Shown here piece after piece: positions 1 to 7,166 of a stretch of 64,000 nt of DNA. The notes below the pieces were generated by a model. The model worked only from the letters and a program-made list of their open reading frames with translations. It searched no databases and had not been told where the DNA came from. This DNA comes from Baekduia alba (GTDB taxonomy: Bacteria > Actinomycetota > Thermoleophilia > Solirubrobacterales > Solirubrobacteraceae), in contig NZ_CP114013.1 of assembly GCF_028416635.1 (NCBI RefSeq), positions 992,001-1,056,000 of the forward strand. The letters are read 5' to 3'. Positions within the stretch are counted from its first letter, which is position 1. Every line of letters starts with the position of its first letter. Both the position numbers and the translations under genes were made by a program.

Positions 1-2
1 TC

Positions 3-83
3 AAGCCCGATGCCCGCGAGGCCGACCTGCAAATGTTCTACTTCGACTTTCTCAAGGGCGGCCTCCTCGGCGACATCACATGA
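3..83 (+). CDS. 3' end of an unidentified gene (cut by window edge)
   Basis: The frame beginning at base 3 is open to a TGA at 81-83 and reads KPDAREADLQMFYFDFLKGG and then LLGDIT. The acidic/hydrophobic composition is more protein-like than the Arg/Pro-rich alternatives in the other frames. It would be the C-terminus of a rightward gene lying left of the integrated element. I do not recognise a family and only 26 residues are visible. Confidence 0.3.
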   Translation, partial: KPDAREADLQMFYFDFLKGGLLGDIT

Positions 84-283
84 GACGCCGCGCGTAGCCG
101 GGGGCCGCGCTGACCGCTGCTTCGCCTATGGCGCGCTCGGCCTCCTCATCATCGTGGACAGGCGTGAGCGCGATGTATCGATAGTCCGGTGCCGCGTTAC
201 CCTGCCCGCATGACCCGAGTTTCGGCCAACGTTTCGGCCAAAGCAGGGGGTTTGCTGTTCTCGGTCGCGGAGCCCCGAACGAC

Positions 284-310
284 GGAAGGCCCCGGTTTGC
301 GGGGCCTTCC
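284..310. terminator. Probable native terminator of the tRNA-Val gene, displaced by integration
   Basis: Perfect 11-bp inverted repeat (GGAAGGCCCCG / CGGGGCCTTCC) with a 5-nt loop, ending 3 bp before the 45-bp attL repeat. The tRNA is transcribed leftward, so before integration this hairpin would have stood directly downstream of it. The element now carries its own hairpin at the equivalent place next to attR (21097-21117). No long U tract is seen. Confidence 0.6.
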
Positions 311-312
311 AG

Positions 313-357
313 GATGGGCGCGGCGGGTTTCGAACCTGCGACCTCTCGCGTGTGAAG
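313..357. repeat. attL: 45-bp direct repeat of the tRNA-Val 3' half
   Basis: Identical base for base to 21126-21170. It covers the anticodon loop, variable region, T arm and 3' acceptor strand of the leftward tRNA, plus two flanking bases. The match ends abruptly at 358 (GACGAGG against CGAGCGC at the right end), which marks the crossover limit. Confidence 0.9.
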
Positions 358-562
358 GACGAGGACGATCAGGGCGAAACGCCCGGGAACGCTGAAGAAC
401 ACGGGGGATAGGGGCTGGGCGCCCTCGTTGGATGCTGCCGAATCGTGGGCGATATCGGCGGATACGGGCACCGAGCCCGGCCCAGTGCCCGTTGCGCCAT
501 GACTTACATCTATCGCCCGCGCTCCTTCCTACGCTTGCTTCCGGGGCTCTGCTGAGGGGCGC

Positions 563-640
563 GTGGCGACTGAGATCCGGACGGCGGCGGGCGGGATCAT
601 CATCGCGGTCGTCTCGTACGGGGTGCCCAACGGCGAGTAG
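563..640 (+). CDS. Possible 25-residue hydrophobic peptide
   Basis: GTG start at 563 with a GAGGGG stretch just upstream. It encodes a 25-residue peptide starting VATEIRTAAGG, with a central IIIAVVSYG segment, then TAG. The composition suits a small membrane or leader peptide. The rest of 358-800 shows no convincing gene. A TAGAAT at 713-718 may be a -10 box for the gene at 801. There is no homology evidence, so this is a weak call. Confidence 0.25.
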   Translation: MATEIRTAAGGIIIAVVSYGVPNGE

Positions 641-800
641 TCTGCCGGTCCGGCTAGGACGGTCGTCCGCTGGACGTCAACTTATCCGTGTACAGGGCCG
701 ATCCTGTTCAGATAGAATGACACTCACGCGATGGAGCCCATAGTCCGGCCGTCCGCAGTACCCAAGGCCTCGCAGGACGACGAAGCCGCAGGATGACGTT

Positions 801-1250
801 ATGAGCACCACCGAACTCGCGAGCCCGCCACGGCCAACTGAGGAGACCCCGGAGCACGGGGTCATCTCTATCGGCGACGTGACCCTGTCGCAGGTCGTCC
901 ACTGGATGGAGCACGATCTGTTCGTGTTCCGGTCGACGGAGTTCGATGTGATCGCCGCCGACGAAGACCTTCAGACGGCAATCCGGGCGTTCGTCGAGAG
1001 CGCACAGGACTACGCGCGCATGGTGGGCGATCTCGGCGCCGACGAGCTCACACAGGATGAGGCAGAAACCGCCTTGCTGATCTACCGCCGGCTCAACGAC
1101 GCCTACCAGGGCATCGCGGCTGACCTGCGCGCAAGATTGGCACATCGCGTACGAATCGTTAGCATTCTGCGCAAGCGCGGCCACGACGCGCCCCGCTCGT
1201 GGTACCGCAAGTCCTCACTGCCGACCTCATCGCCGCAGCCACACGGCTAG
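801..1250 (+). CDS. Hypothetical element protein, 149 aa
   Basis: ATG with AGGA 8 nt upstream. The acidic protein is mainly helical in pattern: residues 20-45 hold VTLSQVVHWMEHDLFVFR, followed by alternating Ala/Asp/Glu helices to about residue 115. The last 35 residues are basic and overlap the next gene. I recognise no domain. It is the first clear gene inside attL and lies on the same strand as the next gene, overlapping it by 52 bp, so the two are probably co-transcribed. The unusual basic tail could mean that true translation ends differently. Confidence 0.6.
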   Translation: MSTTELASPPRPTEETPEHGVISIGDVTLSQVVHWMEHDLFVFRSTEFDVIAADEDLQTAIRAFVESAQDYARMVGDLGADELTQDEAETALLIYRRLNDAYQGIAADLRARLAHRVRIVSILRKRGHDAPRSWYRKSSLPTSSPQPHG

Positions 1251-1519
1251 CTGGCGCCGAACCCCGCAAAGCACGCCACGGGATGCTGTTCCGCGTCCCG
1301 GTCACGTCCAGCGACGGCGTCAAAACGGCGGTCACGTTCCAGATCGACGGGCACCGGAAGTGGGCGATGTCCTACGTACTCAACGACATCGCGCGGAATC
1401 TCCGCCTTGAACGGGACCAGGTAGTCCAGGTGATGAGCGACTGGACGCACGACGACCTCCTGACCCACCTCGGGCAGTTCACGGCCGCCGACCTTCGCCC
1501 GTCGGCACTGCGCCGCTAG
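1199..1519 (+). CDS. Hypothetical element protein, 106 aa
   Basis: Starts at GTG 1199 inside the preceding gene. It reads VLTADLIAAATRLAG, then a beta-rich core (FRVPVTSSDGVKTAVTFQID) and a helical end with NDIARNLRLERDQVVQVMSD. The last part looks like a small DNA- or protein-binding helical unit (about residues 65-95), but no family is recognised. A strong hairpin terminator follows at 1554-1586, so this pair forms a short transcription unit. A later start near 1283 is possible because of the long overlap. Confidence 0.6.
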   Translation: MVPQVLTADLIAAATRLAGAEPRKARHGMLFRVPVTSSDGVKTAVTFQIDGHRKWAMSYVLNDIARNLRLERDQVVQVMSDWTHDDLLTHLGQFTAADLRPSALRR

Positions 1520-1553
1520 GCCCGGCCTCACCTACAACTTCATGCAGCACCTC

Positions 1554-1586
1554 AGCGCCCCGTCGGCTACGTGCCGGCGGGGCGCT
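1554..1586. terminator. Bidirectional hairpin between convergent genes
   Basis: AGCGCCCCG pairs with CGGGGCGCT, and an inner CGGC/GCCG extends the stem around a TACGT loop. It lies between the stop of the rightward gene (1519) and the stop of the leftward collagen-like gene (1596), so it can serve both. Confidence 0.7.
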
Positions 1587-1595
1587 TCGTACGTT

Positions 1596-2159
1596 CTAGC
1601 GGTGCTGGGCTCGACGCTCCGCCAGCAGCCTGGCGTACCGCCTCGTGCCCTCAAATCGATCTACGGCCCGCGCGGCGACGGCCTGCCCGCTTGCGGCGCA
1701 GTTCGCATACACCGTCTGGCTGTAGGTCGACGTGTTGCCGTAGGTGTCGACGCCCGCGCTCCACGTGCCTCCGACGCCATCGCTGAGGAACGCGAAGCCG
1801 ACGACGCCGAAGCCTCCGGATACGACGCTTTGGCCGGCGGGACACGCGACCGAAATCAGCTGTACCTGGTCGGGGCCGATCGCCACGGTGTTTGAGACGT
1901 GCGTGAGACGACTGACCGCGGCGGGGCCTGCCGGACCGGCGGGTCCTGCGGCGCCGGGGAGGCCGATGCCGTCGGTGCCGTCGTGTCCGGGGTCGCCTTC
2001 GGGGCCGCGTGCTCCCTTGGCGCCCTTGAGCGCATGGCGGACGCTCGGCTTGATCTGCTTGGCGGAGGTGATGAGGTAGCGGTTGGCGGCGCCGGCCGTC
2101 GCTGTGATGCTGATTGCGGCGACGATGATGCAGGCGATCAGGGTGTGGGACCGTTTCAT
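1596..2159 (-). CDS. Secreted collagen-like (Gly-X-Y) protein
   Basis: 187 aa. N-terminal signal peptide: basic MKRSH, then hydrophobic LIACIIVAAISITATAGAA (about 1-25). Next is a linker with ALKGAKGARGPEGDPG that runs into Gly-X-Y repeats to about residue 80. The C-terminal domain (about 85-165) contains CPAGQSVVSGGF and two Cys, in the style of the small beta domains that follow collagen repeats in secreted actinobacterial proteins. It lies leftward inside the element, against the flow of the phage genes, so it is more likely host-modifying cargo than a structural protein. The last ~20 residues are basic and may lie beyond the folded part. Confidence 0.8.
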   Translation of the reverse strand: MKRSHTLIACIIVAAISITATAGAANRYLITSAKQIKPSVRHALKGAKGARGPEGDPGHDGTDGIGLPGAAGPAGPAGPAAVSRLTHVSNTVAIGPDQVQLISVACPAGQSVVSGGFGVVGFAFLSDGVGGTWSAGVDTYGNTSTYSQTVYANCAASGQAVAARAVDRFEGTRRYARLLAERRAQHR

Positions 2160-2229
2160 GGTGCGACGGTATCGGAAGCGCTCAGGTCTAGCTGACCAAC
2201 TTTCGGCTAGCTTCGATCCGCACGGCTAG

Positions 2230-2427
2230 TCAGCCTCGACATAGACCTCCGGCGACCCTTCCGCCTGACCCGTCGTTCTCGAACCTCTCGATCGCCTCAG
2301 GCTTGTAGCGGTAGAGCCGGCCGAGCTTCAGCGCCGGGATCTTGCCGGCGACCAGCTCGCCACGCAGGATCTCGACCTACGCGGGCGCATCGACGATGAC
2401 GCGCGCCGTCGTCGCGCCTGTGGCCAT
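2230..2427 (-). pseudogene. Helix-turn-helix protein with in-frame TAG
   Basis: The leftward frame from ATG (2427-2425) reads MATGATTARVIVDAPA, then TAG, then VEILRGELVAGKIPALKLGR followed by LYRYKPEAIERFEND. The second part matches the recognition-helix/wing half of excisionase-like HTH_17 proteins. The stop falls inside what should be the first helix. The start overlaps the stop of the upstream frame as TAATG, which suggests the two were once translationally coupled. A single C-to-G change (TAC to TAG) would explain the lesion. Sequencing error or a decayed second excisionase are both possible. Confidence 0.5.
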
Positions 2428-2648
2428 TACCTCGATGACGGTGTGCGCAGCACGATCGACTCGCCGGTGGTCCGGCTCAACGCGAGGCCCATGCTGAACT
2501 CGTCGGTCGCCGCAGCCGCGCGCTCAAGCCCGGCTGTCGAACGCCGGACCTCGCCAGTCGATCTCAGGACTCGTGCGAAGGTGCGGTGCGACCCGACGAG
2601 TCGTAAGCGGCTACCACCCCACGTGGGTCGTCGTGTCGGGCAGGCAGG

Positions 2649-2885
2649 TCAAGTCCACTCGTTCTTGGGAAGCAGCTTACCTGCGACGAACTCGCCGATG
2701 TGCTCGCCCCGATCCCAACCATCGGGAGCCCCAGACCACCGGACCGCCGTGACACGGGCGTCTGGATGCTGCGCGCTGAGCGACCCCGCCAGAGCCAGTG
2801 CGATCCCGTCGTCGTCCATAGCAGGTGGCGACACTGGTGCTGGGCTGCCGTCGATCAGGATTGTCCAGTGCGTAGGCTCGCTCAT
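2649..2885 (-). CDS. Hypothetical 78-aa protein
   Basis: ATG start. It begins MSEPTHWTILIDGSPAPVSP and continues with an acidic helix (AMDDDGIALALAGSLSAQHP) and a beta segment ARVTAVRWSGAPDG, ending ...LPKNEWT. The fold looks like a small alpha/beta domain, but no family is recognised. After its TGA the same frame stays open for 73 codons (2648-2430) to the TAATG junction with the HTH frame. The whole block may therefore once have been one longer protein broken by a nonsense codon. There is no nearby Shine-Dalgarno of note. Confidence 0.5.
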   Translation of the reverse strand: MSEPTHWTILIDGSPAPVSPPAMDDDGIALALAGSLSAQHPDARVTAVRWSGAPDGWDRGEHIGEFVAGKLLPKNEWT

Positions 2886-2950
2886 GGAACGACCCTAGCG
2901 CTCAACGCGAGGCCTCCGAAGGGCGTCGAAGGCGCCTGCCGTCCCGGCAG

Positions 2951-3223
2951 CTACTGGAGAGGCCGGCTCCGCATGGGTGCCAAGTCTAGATCGGCGCCGT
3001 TCTCGGTCGCGCCTTGGCGCTCAGCCCACGCGAGCGCGTCCTTCACTCGGAACCGGACCAGTCGCCGCCCCCACGTCACGTGCGGCATCCCGGCGCGACG
3101 CATCCGGTCGATCGTCGGGACGGACACGCGCATGATCTCGGCTAGCTCTTGACGGGTGACCAGCTCCGGCAGCGACGTGTTCGCGGTGCGGTCTCCATGG
3201 CTCTTGGGCTGAACGCGACTCAC
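2951..3223 (-). CDS. Excisionase-like helix-turn-helix DNA-binding protein
   Basis: 90 aa from GTG 3223, whose GTGA overlaps the stop of the upstream membrane-protein gene, so translation is coupled. The HTH_17/MerR-type core spans about residues 20-65: LVTRQELAEIMRVSVPTIDR, then MPHVTWGRRLVRFRVKDALA. It resembles the element's other excisionase at 17115 (WGRR-x-RRF against WGRRLVRF) but is a different gene on the other strand. It is likely a DNA-binding regulator or recombination directionality factor. Which of the two serves the integrase cannot be decided here. Confidence 0.75.
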   Translation of the reverse strand: MSRVQPKSHGDRTANTSLPELVTRQELAEIMRVSVPTIDRMRRAGMPHVTWGRRLVRFRVKDALAWAERQGATENGADLDLAPMRSRPLQ

Positions 3224-3894
3224 GATGTCACGAGCGTCGGAGCCTCCTGCGGTTCGGACACAGTTACCCGCTGACGGACCAGCGGCGACCGGGCCCCGAA
3301 CAGGACATCGCCGAAGAGAGCGAGCGGCCAGCTGAGGAACAGCGCGACGACGAGGAACGAGCCGAACCGGAAGCCGTTGCGGCTTGCGTGCGCGGCGACG
3401 AGGATGCTTGGCACCACCCAAACGAGCACGCCGGCGACGATCGCGAGAGCGAGGATGGCGTTGCTGTTGTCGTCCATGTTCGGGGACTCCTGGTCGGTGA
3501 TCGACGGACGTGCTGGGGGCGCGACGGAGCGCGCGGGCGCCTGAGCCGCGGGCGGGGCGACCTCGGCCGCGCTGGCGCTCGGAAACTTGATGTAGGCGTT
3601 GGTGCCCGCCGTGCACTCGACCGTTGACGCGGACGCGGCGCAGGACACGTCGTAGCGCTTGCCGGTCGTTGGGCTCACGACGCTCAGCTGCTCGTCTCCG
3701 CTCCCATCGTCGGCGTCGAGGTACGCGGCACGGACGCTGCGGGCGAACGCGCAGCTCGCATGGCGGCCGGCGTCGAGGTCGGAGCCGCAGCTGCGAACTC
3801 CCGTTGGCGCAGCGGGGGCTGCGGGAGCAACGAGCAGGCCGACGATCAAGGCGAGGATGAGGGTCCTGAACGTGGCTCGGAGGAGGCGTGGCAT
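3220..3894 (-). CDS. Secreted or membrane protein with C-terminal two-helix membrane domain
   Basis: 224 aa. Signal peptide of about 1-30 (MPRLLRATFRTLILALIVGL then LVAPAAPAAP). A Cys-containing extracytoplasmic region follows (about 35-100, four Cys). Then comes a Pro/Ala linker, and two membrane helices near the C-terminus (AILALAIVAGVLVWVVPSIL and FGSFLVVALFLSWPLALFG). The double-helix end with charged residues between resembles small phage superinfection-immunity membrane domains, but this is a pattern impression only. The gene is coupled to the downstream HTH gene by a GTGA overlap. Because the element carries it leftward, it may be lysogenic-conversion cargo. Confidence 0.65.
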   Translation of the reverse strand: MPRLLRATFRTLILALIVGLLVAPAAPAAPTGVRSCGSDLDAGRHASCAFARSVRAAYLDADDGSGDEQLSVVSPTTGKRYDVSCAASASTVECTAGTNAYIKFPSASAAEVAPPAAQAPARSVAPPARPSITDQESPNMDDNSNAILALAIVAGVLVWVVPSILVAAHASRNGFRFGSFLVVALFLSWPLALFGDVLFGARSPLVRQRVTVSEPQEAPTLVTS

Positions 3895-4092
3895 CGGGGC
3901 GCGCCGACACTACGCCACAATAAGGATCGCTGCAACGCTCAGCGACGCTCACGCACGTCCGGGCATTGTGCGGGCACCGTCGACGCCTTCGAGTCGGCGG
4001 CCCTGGCAAACGACGCCTGGAGACAGGGCGCACTCGACCAACGAGCGCTCGCCTGCCTCGCGAGAGGCCGGCCCGTGGACCGTGCCGGCGGA

Positions 4093-4135
4093 GATCCTCT
4101 TCACCGCGATGAAGAGGATCGGTCCCGCGGGACCG
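4093..4135. terminator. Pair of adjacent perfect hairpins
   Basis: GATCCTCTTC (4093-4102) pairs with GAAGAGGATC (4111-4120) around an 8-nt loop. It is followed directly by the 16-bp perfect palindrome CGGTCCCGCGGGACCG (4120-4135). They lie just downstream of a small leftward frame (4140-4265) and could end leftward transcription, or act as a protein-binding site. The flanking stretch 3895-4092 shows nothing I can call a gene. Confidence 0.4.
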
Positions 4136-4139
4136 ATGG

Positions 4140-4265
4140 TCAGGGCGCCCGGCTCAAGCCCTCGGCCTTGGCCTCGTTGATCACCTCCTCGAACTGCTCA
4201 TCGGGCGCGTCTGCGAGCACGTAGTGCTGCGTGATCGTGGAAGCGTTATCCGCCGGAAGCCCCAT
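4140..4265 (-). CDS. Possible 41-aa protein or fragment
   Basis: Leftward ATG frame beginning MGLPADNASTITQHYVLADA and ending with an acidic helix (PDEQFEEVINEAKAEGLSRAP). It has good helix-forming, protein-like composition, and open sequence continues upstream without a better start. It may be the C-terminal remnant of a larger protein. No family is recognised. Two hairpins lie immediately downstream. Confidence 0.3.
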   Translation of the reverse strand: MGLPADNASTITQHYVLADAPDEQFEEVINEAKAEGLSRAP

Positions 4266-4330
4266 CGCCTCAGAGGGTCGCCGTGAGAGTTCCGCATCGT
4301 GATGCGGAACTCGCTGACCTCTCGTTGTGA

Positions 4331-4531
4331 CGGTGCCATCGCGCTGCCCTTCGCGGACGGCTCACCGATCCGGCGTTCGCAGCGGCTCAGCTGTCCGCCA
4401 CGGAGATCGTGCGCGTCGAACGCCAGCTCCTTCTCGCGGATCACGCTTCTCGGAGGCCATGGAAGGCCATGCTGGAGAGGCAGGCCATGGAGGTCGTCTT
4501 GCGCACCTCCTCCGTCGGCGACGCTTGCTAG
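4331..4531 (+). pseudogene. Open coding-like frame without a proper start
   Basis: After a TGA at 4328 this frame reads ALRGRLTDPAFAAAQLSATE, then IVRVERQLLLADHASRRPWK and AMLERQAMEVVLRTSSVGDAC, ending at TAG 4529. It is clearly more protein-like than the other frames, but no ATG precedes the helical core. The first candidate is GTG 4409. It is probably the 3' part of a decayed phage gene. The hairpin at 4576-4607 lies downstream. Confidence 0.3.
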
Positions 4532-4575
4532 CTTCCACGATGGCGGTTAGGTCATTGGTGTGACCTCTCTTTCAA

Positions 4576-4607
4576 GCGGCCCCCGGGACCTTCGTCCTGG
4601 GGGCCGC
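4576..4607 (+). terminator. Strong GC hairpin with TTCG loop
   Basis: GCGGCCCCC pairs with GGGGGCCGC, and an inner GGA/TCC extends the stem across a short loop containing TTCG. It separates the decayed stretch on the left from the replication-like gene block that starts near 4700. There is no long T tract, as is common in high-GC actinobacteria. Confidence 0.6.
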
Positions 4608-4699
4608 GGTCGTTCTGAAGCGAAGACGTCCGCCGAGCCTGCGACAGTCCCCTGCGAGGGCTCAGGCTCTCCGACCAAGATGGAAAGAGGACACCAACG

Positions 4700-4738
4700 A
4701 TGATCACCACCCACCGCCATGAGCCAGACCTCGCCTAA
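4700..4738 (+). CDS. Possible 12-codon leader peptide overlapping the next start
   Basis: AGAGG at 4686-4690 stands 9 nt before ATG 4700. The reading frame MITTHRHEPDLA ends at TAA 4736 and overlaps, out of frame, the ATG at 4719. It may be a translational-coupling leader, or the better ribosome site may simply feed the second ATG. Confidence 0.25.
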   Translation: MITTHRHEPDLA

Positions 4739-5426
4739 GGTCGCACCCGCTCCGCCGGTCTTCGGCGCCAGCTGGCTCGAGGATCTCCTCGGACTCCGGC
4801 CCGCGCTCGCCGGACTGGACCGGCTTCAACGACACATCGCCACCTACGAGTGGTTCGGTCGGCTGTGCGACGAGCTCGCATCCTTCGATGCCGTACACCC
4901 GGACACTGGCGATTGCTCAGACGAGCTGCAGAAGGTTCGCCGGTGCCTGCAGGACGCCCACATGGAGGCGTCCGAGATGATGGACGACGCTCGCGACCGG
5001 TGGCGTATCTCTACCGGCGATGGTGTCCGCGTCGACCGGGAGCGCCGACGCCGGGCCAAGATCCTACGCCGCTCCTTCCGCGTCGATCGTCGGTCGACGT
5101 GCGCGCGTCAGCGTGGCGCTCGCGCTCGCGGCGCCGGGCGTCCGGCCGCTCGCCGGCGCGCTGTCTCGACGCCCTCGGCGTCAGACGACCCTGGCCCACC
5201 AGGCCATCTAGGCCCCGCCGGCGGACGAAGCCGGCATTCCATCCACCTCACGGCGACGAGCACCGCTCGCGCCCTCCATACGCTCTTCCGCTGCCCTGAC
5301 GGGTGGCTCTTCGTCGCGCCCGGTTTCGGTGCGCGGCATGGTCGCTACCCGTCGTCTACGCGCCAGGGCTCGGGCCGTGGCGACGGGCGCGGCCGGGTTC
5401 TGTGCCTCGTGGCGGTGGTCGCATGA
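4719..5426 (+). CDS. Hypothetical early-region protein, possibly frameshifted in its second half
   Basis: Residues 1-115 are convincing: a soluble helical protein with WLEDLLGLRPALAGLDRLQR, a Cys pair region and an acidic helix (MEASEMMDDARDRWRIS). From about residue 120 the frame becomes Arg/Ala/Ser-rich, while the +1 frame at 5100-5211 reads a more natural ARVSVALALAAPGVRPLAGA. A frameshift near 5060-5100 is therefore possible. No family is recognised. The gene opens the block that leads to the RecA-like ATPase, and its stop overlaps the next start (ATGA at 5423). Confidence 0.45.
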   Translation: MSQTSPKVAPAPPVFGASWLEDLLGLRPALAGLDRLQRHIATYEWFGRLCDELASFDAVHPDTGDCSDELQKVRRCLQDAHMEASEMMDDARDRWRISTGDGVRVDRERRRRAKILRRSFRVDRRSTCARQRGARARGAGRPAARRRAVSTPSASDDPGPPGHLGPAGGRSRHSIHLTATSTARALHTLFRCPDGWLFVAPGFGARHGRYPSSTRQGSGRGDGRGRVLCLVAVVA

Positions 5427-5761
5427 AGCGCCAGCGCATGACGCAGACCGCCCGGGTCGAGCAGCTCCTGCGCCGACGCGGCGAGCTGGGCATCACCGCG
5501 GCGGACTTCCTGCTGCCCGACGTCGCGGACGGCGGCCCGCCCATCCTGCGCTTGGCCGCCCGCGTGGACGAGCTCCGTTCGCGTCACGGCGTGACGATCG
5601 TGACGCTGTTCGAGCACAAGGGCGACGCGCGCGTCGCTCGGTATGTGCTGCGGGAGCAGCACTTCGTCACGGCGTCCATGCCGGTCAACGCGCCCGATGC
5701 CTCGGACCAGCTGCTGGCGCCGCCCCCGAGGTCCGCCGTGTTGGGCTGGGAGGAGGCGTGA
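5423..5761 (+). CDS. Winged helix-turn-helix protein (HTH_39-like)
   Basis: 112 aa from ATG 5423, with ATGA overlap to the previous frame. Residues 8-60 (VEQLLRRRGELGITAADFLL then LRLAARVDELRSRHGVTIVT) have the layout of the small phage/ICE winged-helix domain found near replication genes: helix, spacer, RLAARVDELR recognition helix, beta wing. It is probably a DNA-binding accessory of the replication block. Its stop overlaps the next GTG start (GTGA at 5758). Confidence 0.65.
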   Translation: MKRQRMTQTARVEQLLRRRGELGITAADFLLPDVADGGPPILRLAARVDELRSRHGVTIVTLFEHKGDARVARYVLREQHFVTASMPVNAPDASDQLLAPPPRSAVLGWEEA

Positions 5762-5991
5762 TTACCTCGCTCAGCGTCGCGGAGGCGCGGGCGCAGATCC
5801 TGCACGCCGCGCTGCTCAAGAGCCCCGCAGCCACGTGCGTCGACGACCTGCCGCGGGCTCTGCCGGAGTTCGCACGCTGGCGGCCCGACATCCTCGGCGC
5901 CGCGATCGCCGACCTCGTCGCCGACGGCCGCATCACCGAGAGCCCGGCCGGACGACTCCGGGTCCACGTCGTCGAGGAGCCAACCTCATGA
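5758..5991 (+). CDS. Small helical/winged-helix protein, 77 aa
   Basis: GTG start at 5758 within a GTGA overlap, with GGAGG upstream. The sequence includes SVAEARAQILHAALLKSPAA and then LGAAIADLVADGRITESPAG followed by RLRVHVVEE. The helix-helix-wing order suggests a second small winged-helix protein in tandem with the first. Specific family not recognised. It overlaps the ATPase start by ATGA (5988), so the three genes are translationally linked. Confidence 0.6.
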   Translation: MITSLSVAEARAQILHAALLKSPAATCVDDLPRALPEFARWRPDILGAAIADLVADGRITESPAGRLRVHVVEEPTS

Positions 5992-7166
5992 GCCCGCTGG
6001 TCGACGGCGGCGCGTTCATCCTCGACGCACCCGAACACGTGCCGGCGGTCTGGGGAGACGAGGGCAACGGCGTCCTCTGGGCCAAAGGCGAACCGCTCCT
6101 GCTGTGCGGACCGCCCGGTGTCGGCAAGTCGACGCTGATCCAGCAGGTCATGCGCGCCCGGATGGGGCTCTTCGGCGACCTCGAAGTGCTCGACCATATC
6201 GTCGCCCCGAGCACCAAGCGTGTGCTGTACCTCGCCTGCGATCGCCCCGCGCAGATCGCTCGCTCGATGCGACGCCTGTTCCGTCCCGAGCATCGAAAGA
6301 TGGTCGGCGAGCTTCTCGTCGTCTGGCGCGGGCCGTTGCCCTACAACCTGGTCGACAACCCCGGTCAGCTCGCGCTCGACGCCGCCGCCCAGGGCGTCGA
6401 CACCGTCATCATCGACAGCCTCAAGGACATCGCCTCGCCGCTCACCAGCGACGAGGTCGGCTCGGCCGTCAAGGCGTGCATGGCCGCGCTCAACGAGGCC
6501 GGCATCGAGGTCTGCGCCCTCCACCATCAGCGCAAGGCCAACGGGGACAACAAGAACCCGGACAAGCTCGAAGACGTCTACGGGTCGACGTGGATCACCG
6601 CGGGAGCCGGCAGCGTCCTGCTCCTCAAGGGCCAGGCCGGAGACGCCGTCGTCGAGCTCAAGCACCTCAAGCAGCCCGCAGACGAGGTCGGGCCGCTGAC
6701 GGTCGTCCACGACCACGCCACCGGCACGAGCACCGTGGAGCGCGAGCGCAGCATCCGAGACGTCCTCGCGGCCGAGTGGCGCCTCACCGCTCCCGAGGCG
6801 GCGGCCATCCTCCACGGGCCCACACCGAGCCGCAACGTCGTCGAGAAGGTCCGCCGCAAGCTCGACAACCTCGTCGCCAACGGCGTCGCCTACAAGGACC
6901 CGCCAGCGGCGCCGCGAGCGCCCATCACGTACGTCTACTCAGCAGACGACCGTGCAGAGCGTGCAGAGGACCGTGTAGCTACACGGTCGCTACACGGTCC
7001 TGCACGAACCCCTAGGGATCCGCTGCACGATGACTACACGGCACTGCACGCCGACGCTGCAACCCGCCCCAACCCCCTTAAGGGGGCGGGTGCAGCAGAA
7101 CGTGCAGAGACCTCGACTCCCGTTAGCGCCCTCACCGCCGACGTCTTCGCCGAGGAAGCCGCATGA
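5988..7166 (+). CDS. RecA-type (AAA_25/RepA-like) replication ATPase
   Basis: 392 aa. Walker A GPPGVGKST at residues 41-49, Walker B DTVIIDS at 138-143, then a KxxHxxR-like ALHHQRKANGDN segment (about 170-185) typical of hexameric RepA/DnaB-family ATPases. Residues 250-310 look like a C-terminal winged helix (RDVLAAEWRLTAPEAAAILH, VVEKVRRKLDNLVANGV). The last ~75 residues are low-complexity and overlie a cluster of repeated hexamers (6952-7107). It probably acts as the element's replicative helicase or loader in the cytoplasm. No primase is seen beside it. Both flanking genes overlap it by ATGA. Confidence 0.8.
   Translation: MSPLVDGGAFILDAPEHVPAVWGDEGNGVLWAKGEPLLLCGPPGVGKSTLIQQVMRARMGLFGDLEVLDHIVAPSTKRVLYLACDRPAQIARSMRRLFRPEHRKMVGELLVVWRGPLPYNLVDNPGQLALDAAAQGVDTVIIDSLKDIASPLTSDEVGSAVKACMAALNEAGIEVCALHHQRKANGDNKNPDKLEDVYGSTWITAGAGSVLLLKGQAGDAVVELKHLKQPADEVGPLTVVHDHATGTSTVERERSIRDVLAAEWRLTAPEAAAILHGPTPSRNVVEKVRRKLDNLVANGVAYKDPPAAPRAPITYVYSADDRAERAEDRVATRSLHGPARTPRDPLHDDYTALHADAATRPNPLKGAGAAERAETSTPVSALTADVFAEEAA
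6952..7107. repeat. Iteron-like cluster inside the 3' end of the ATPase gene
   Basis: In 156 bp there are four GTGCAG (6952, 6961, 7090, 7102), three CTGCAC (7000, 7023, 7044) and four CTACACGG/CCGTGTAG units (6971, 6979, 6990, 7034). The cluster includes the perfect 18-bp palindrome ACCGTGTAGCTACACGGT (6970-6987). A 14-bp palindrome CCCCCTTAAGGGGG (7073-7086) is nested in a larger hairpin (7057-7095). The encoded protein tail is correspondingly low in complexity. It is a candidate replication origin. Confidence 0.55.

Noticed and set aside
1-312. A second, tandem integrated element left of attL
   Set aside because: The hairpin and att-like layout left of 313 could suggest it, but they are explained by the displaced native tRNA terminator. 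No integrase is visible in the 312 bp available.
76-471. Leftward open frame across attL with HTREVAGSKPAAPI
   Set aside because: This peptide is the usual spurious translation of tRNA sequence; the frame covers the partial tRNA and a terminator hairpin.
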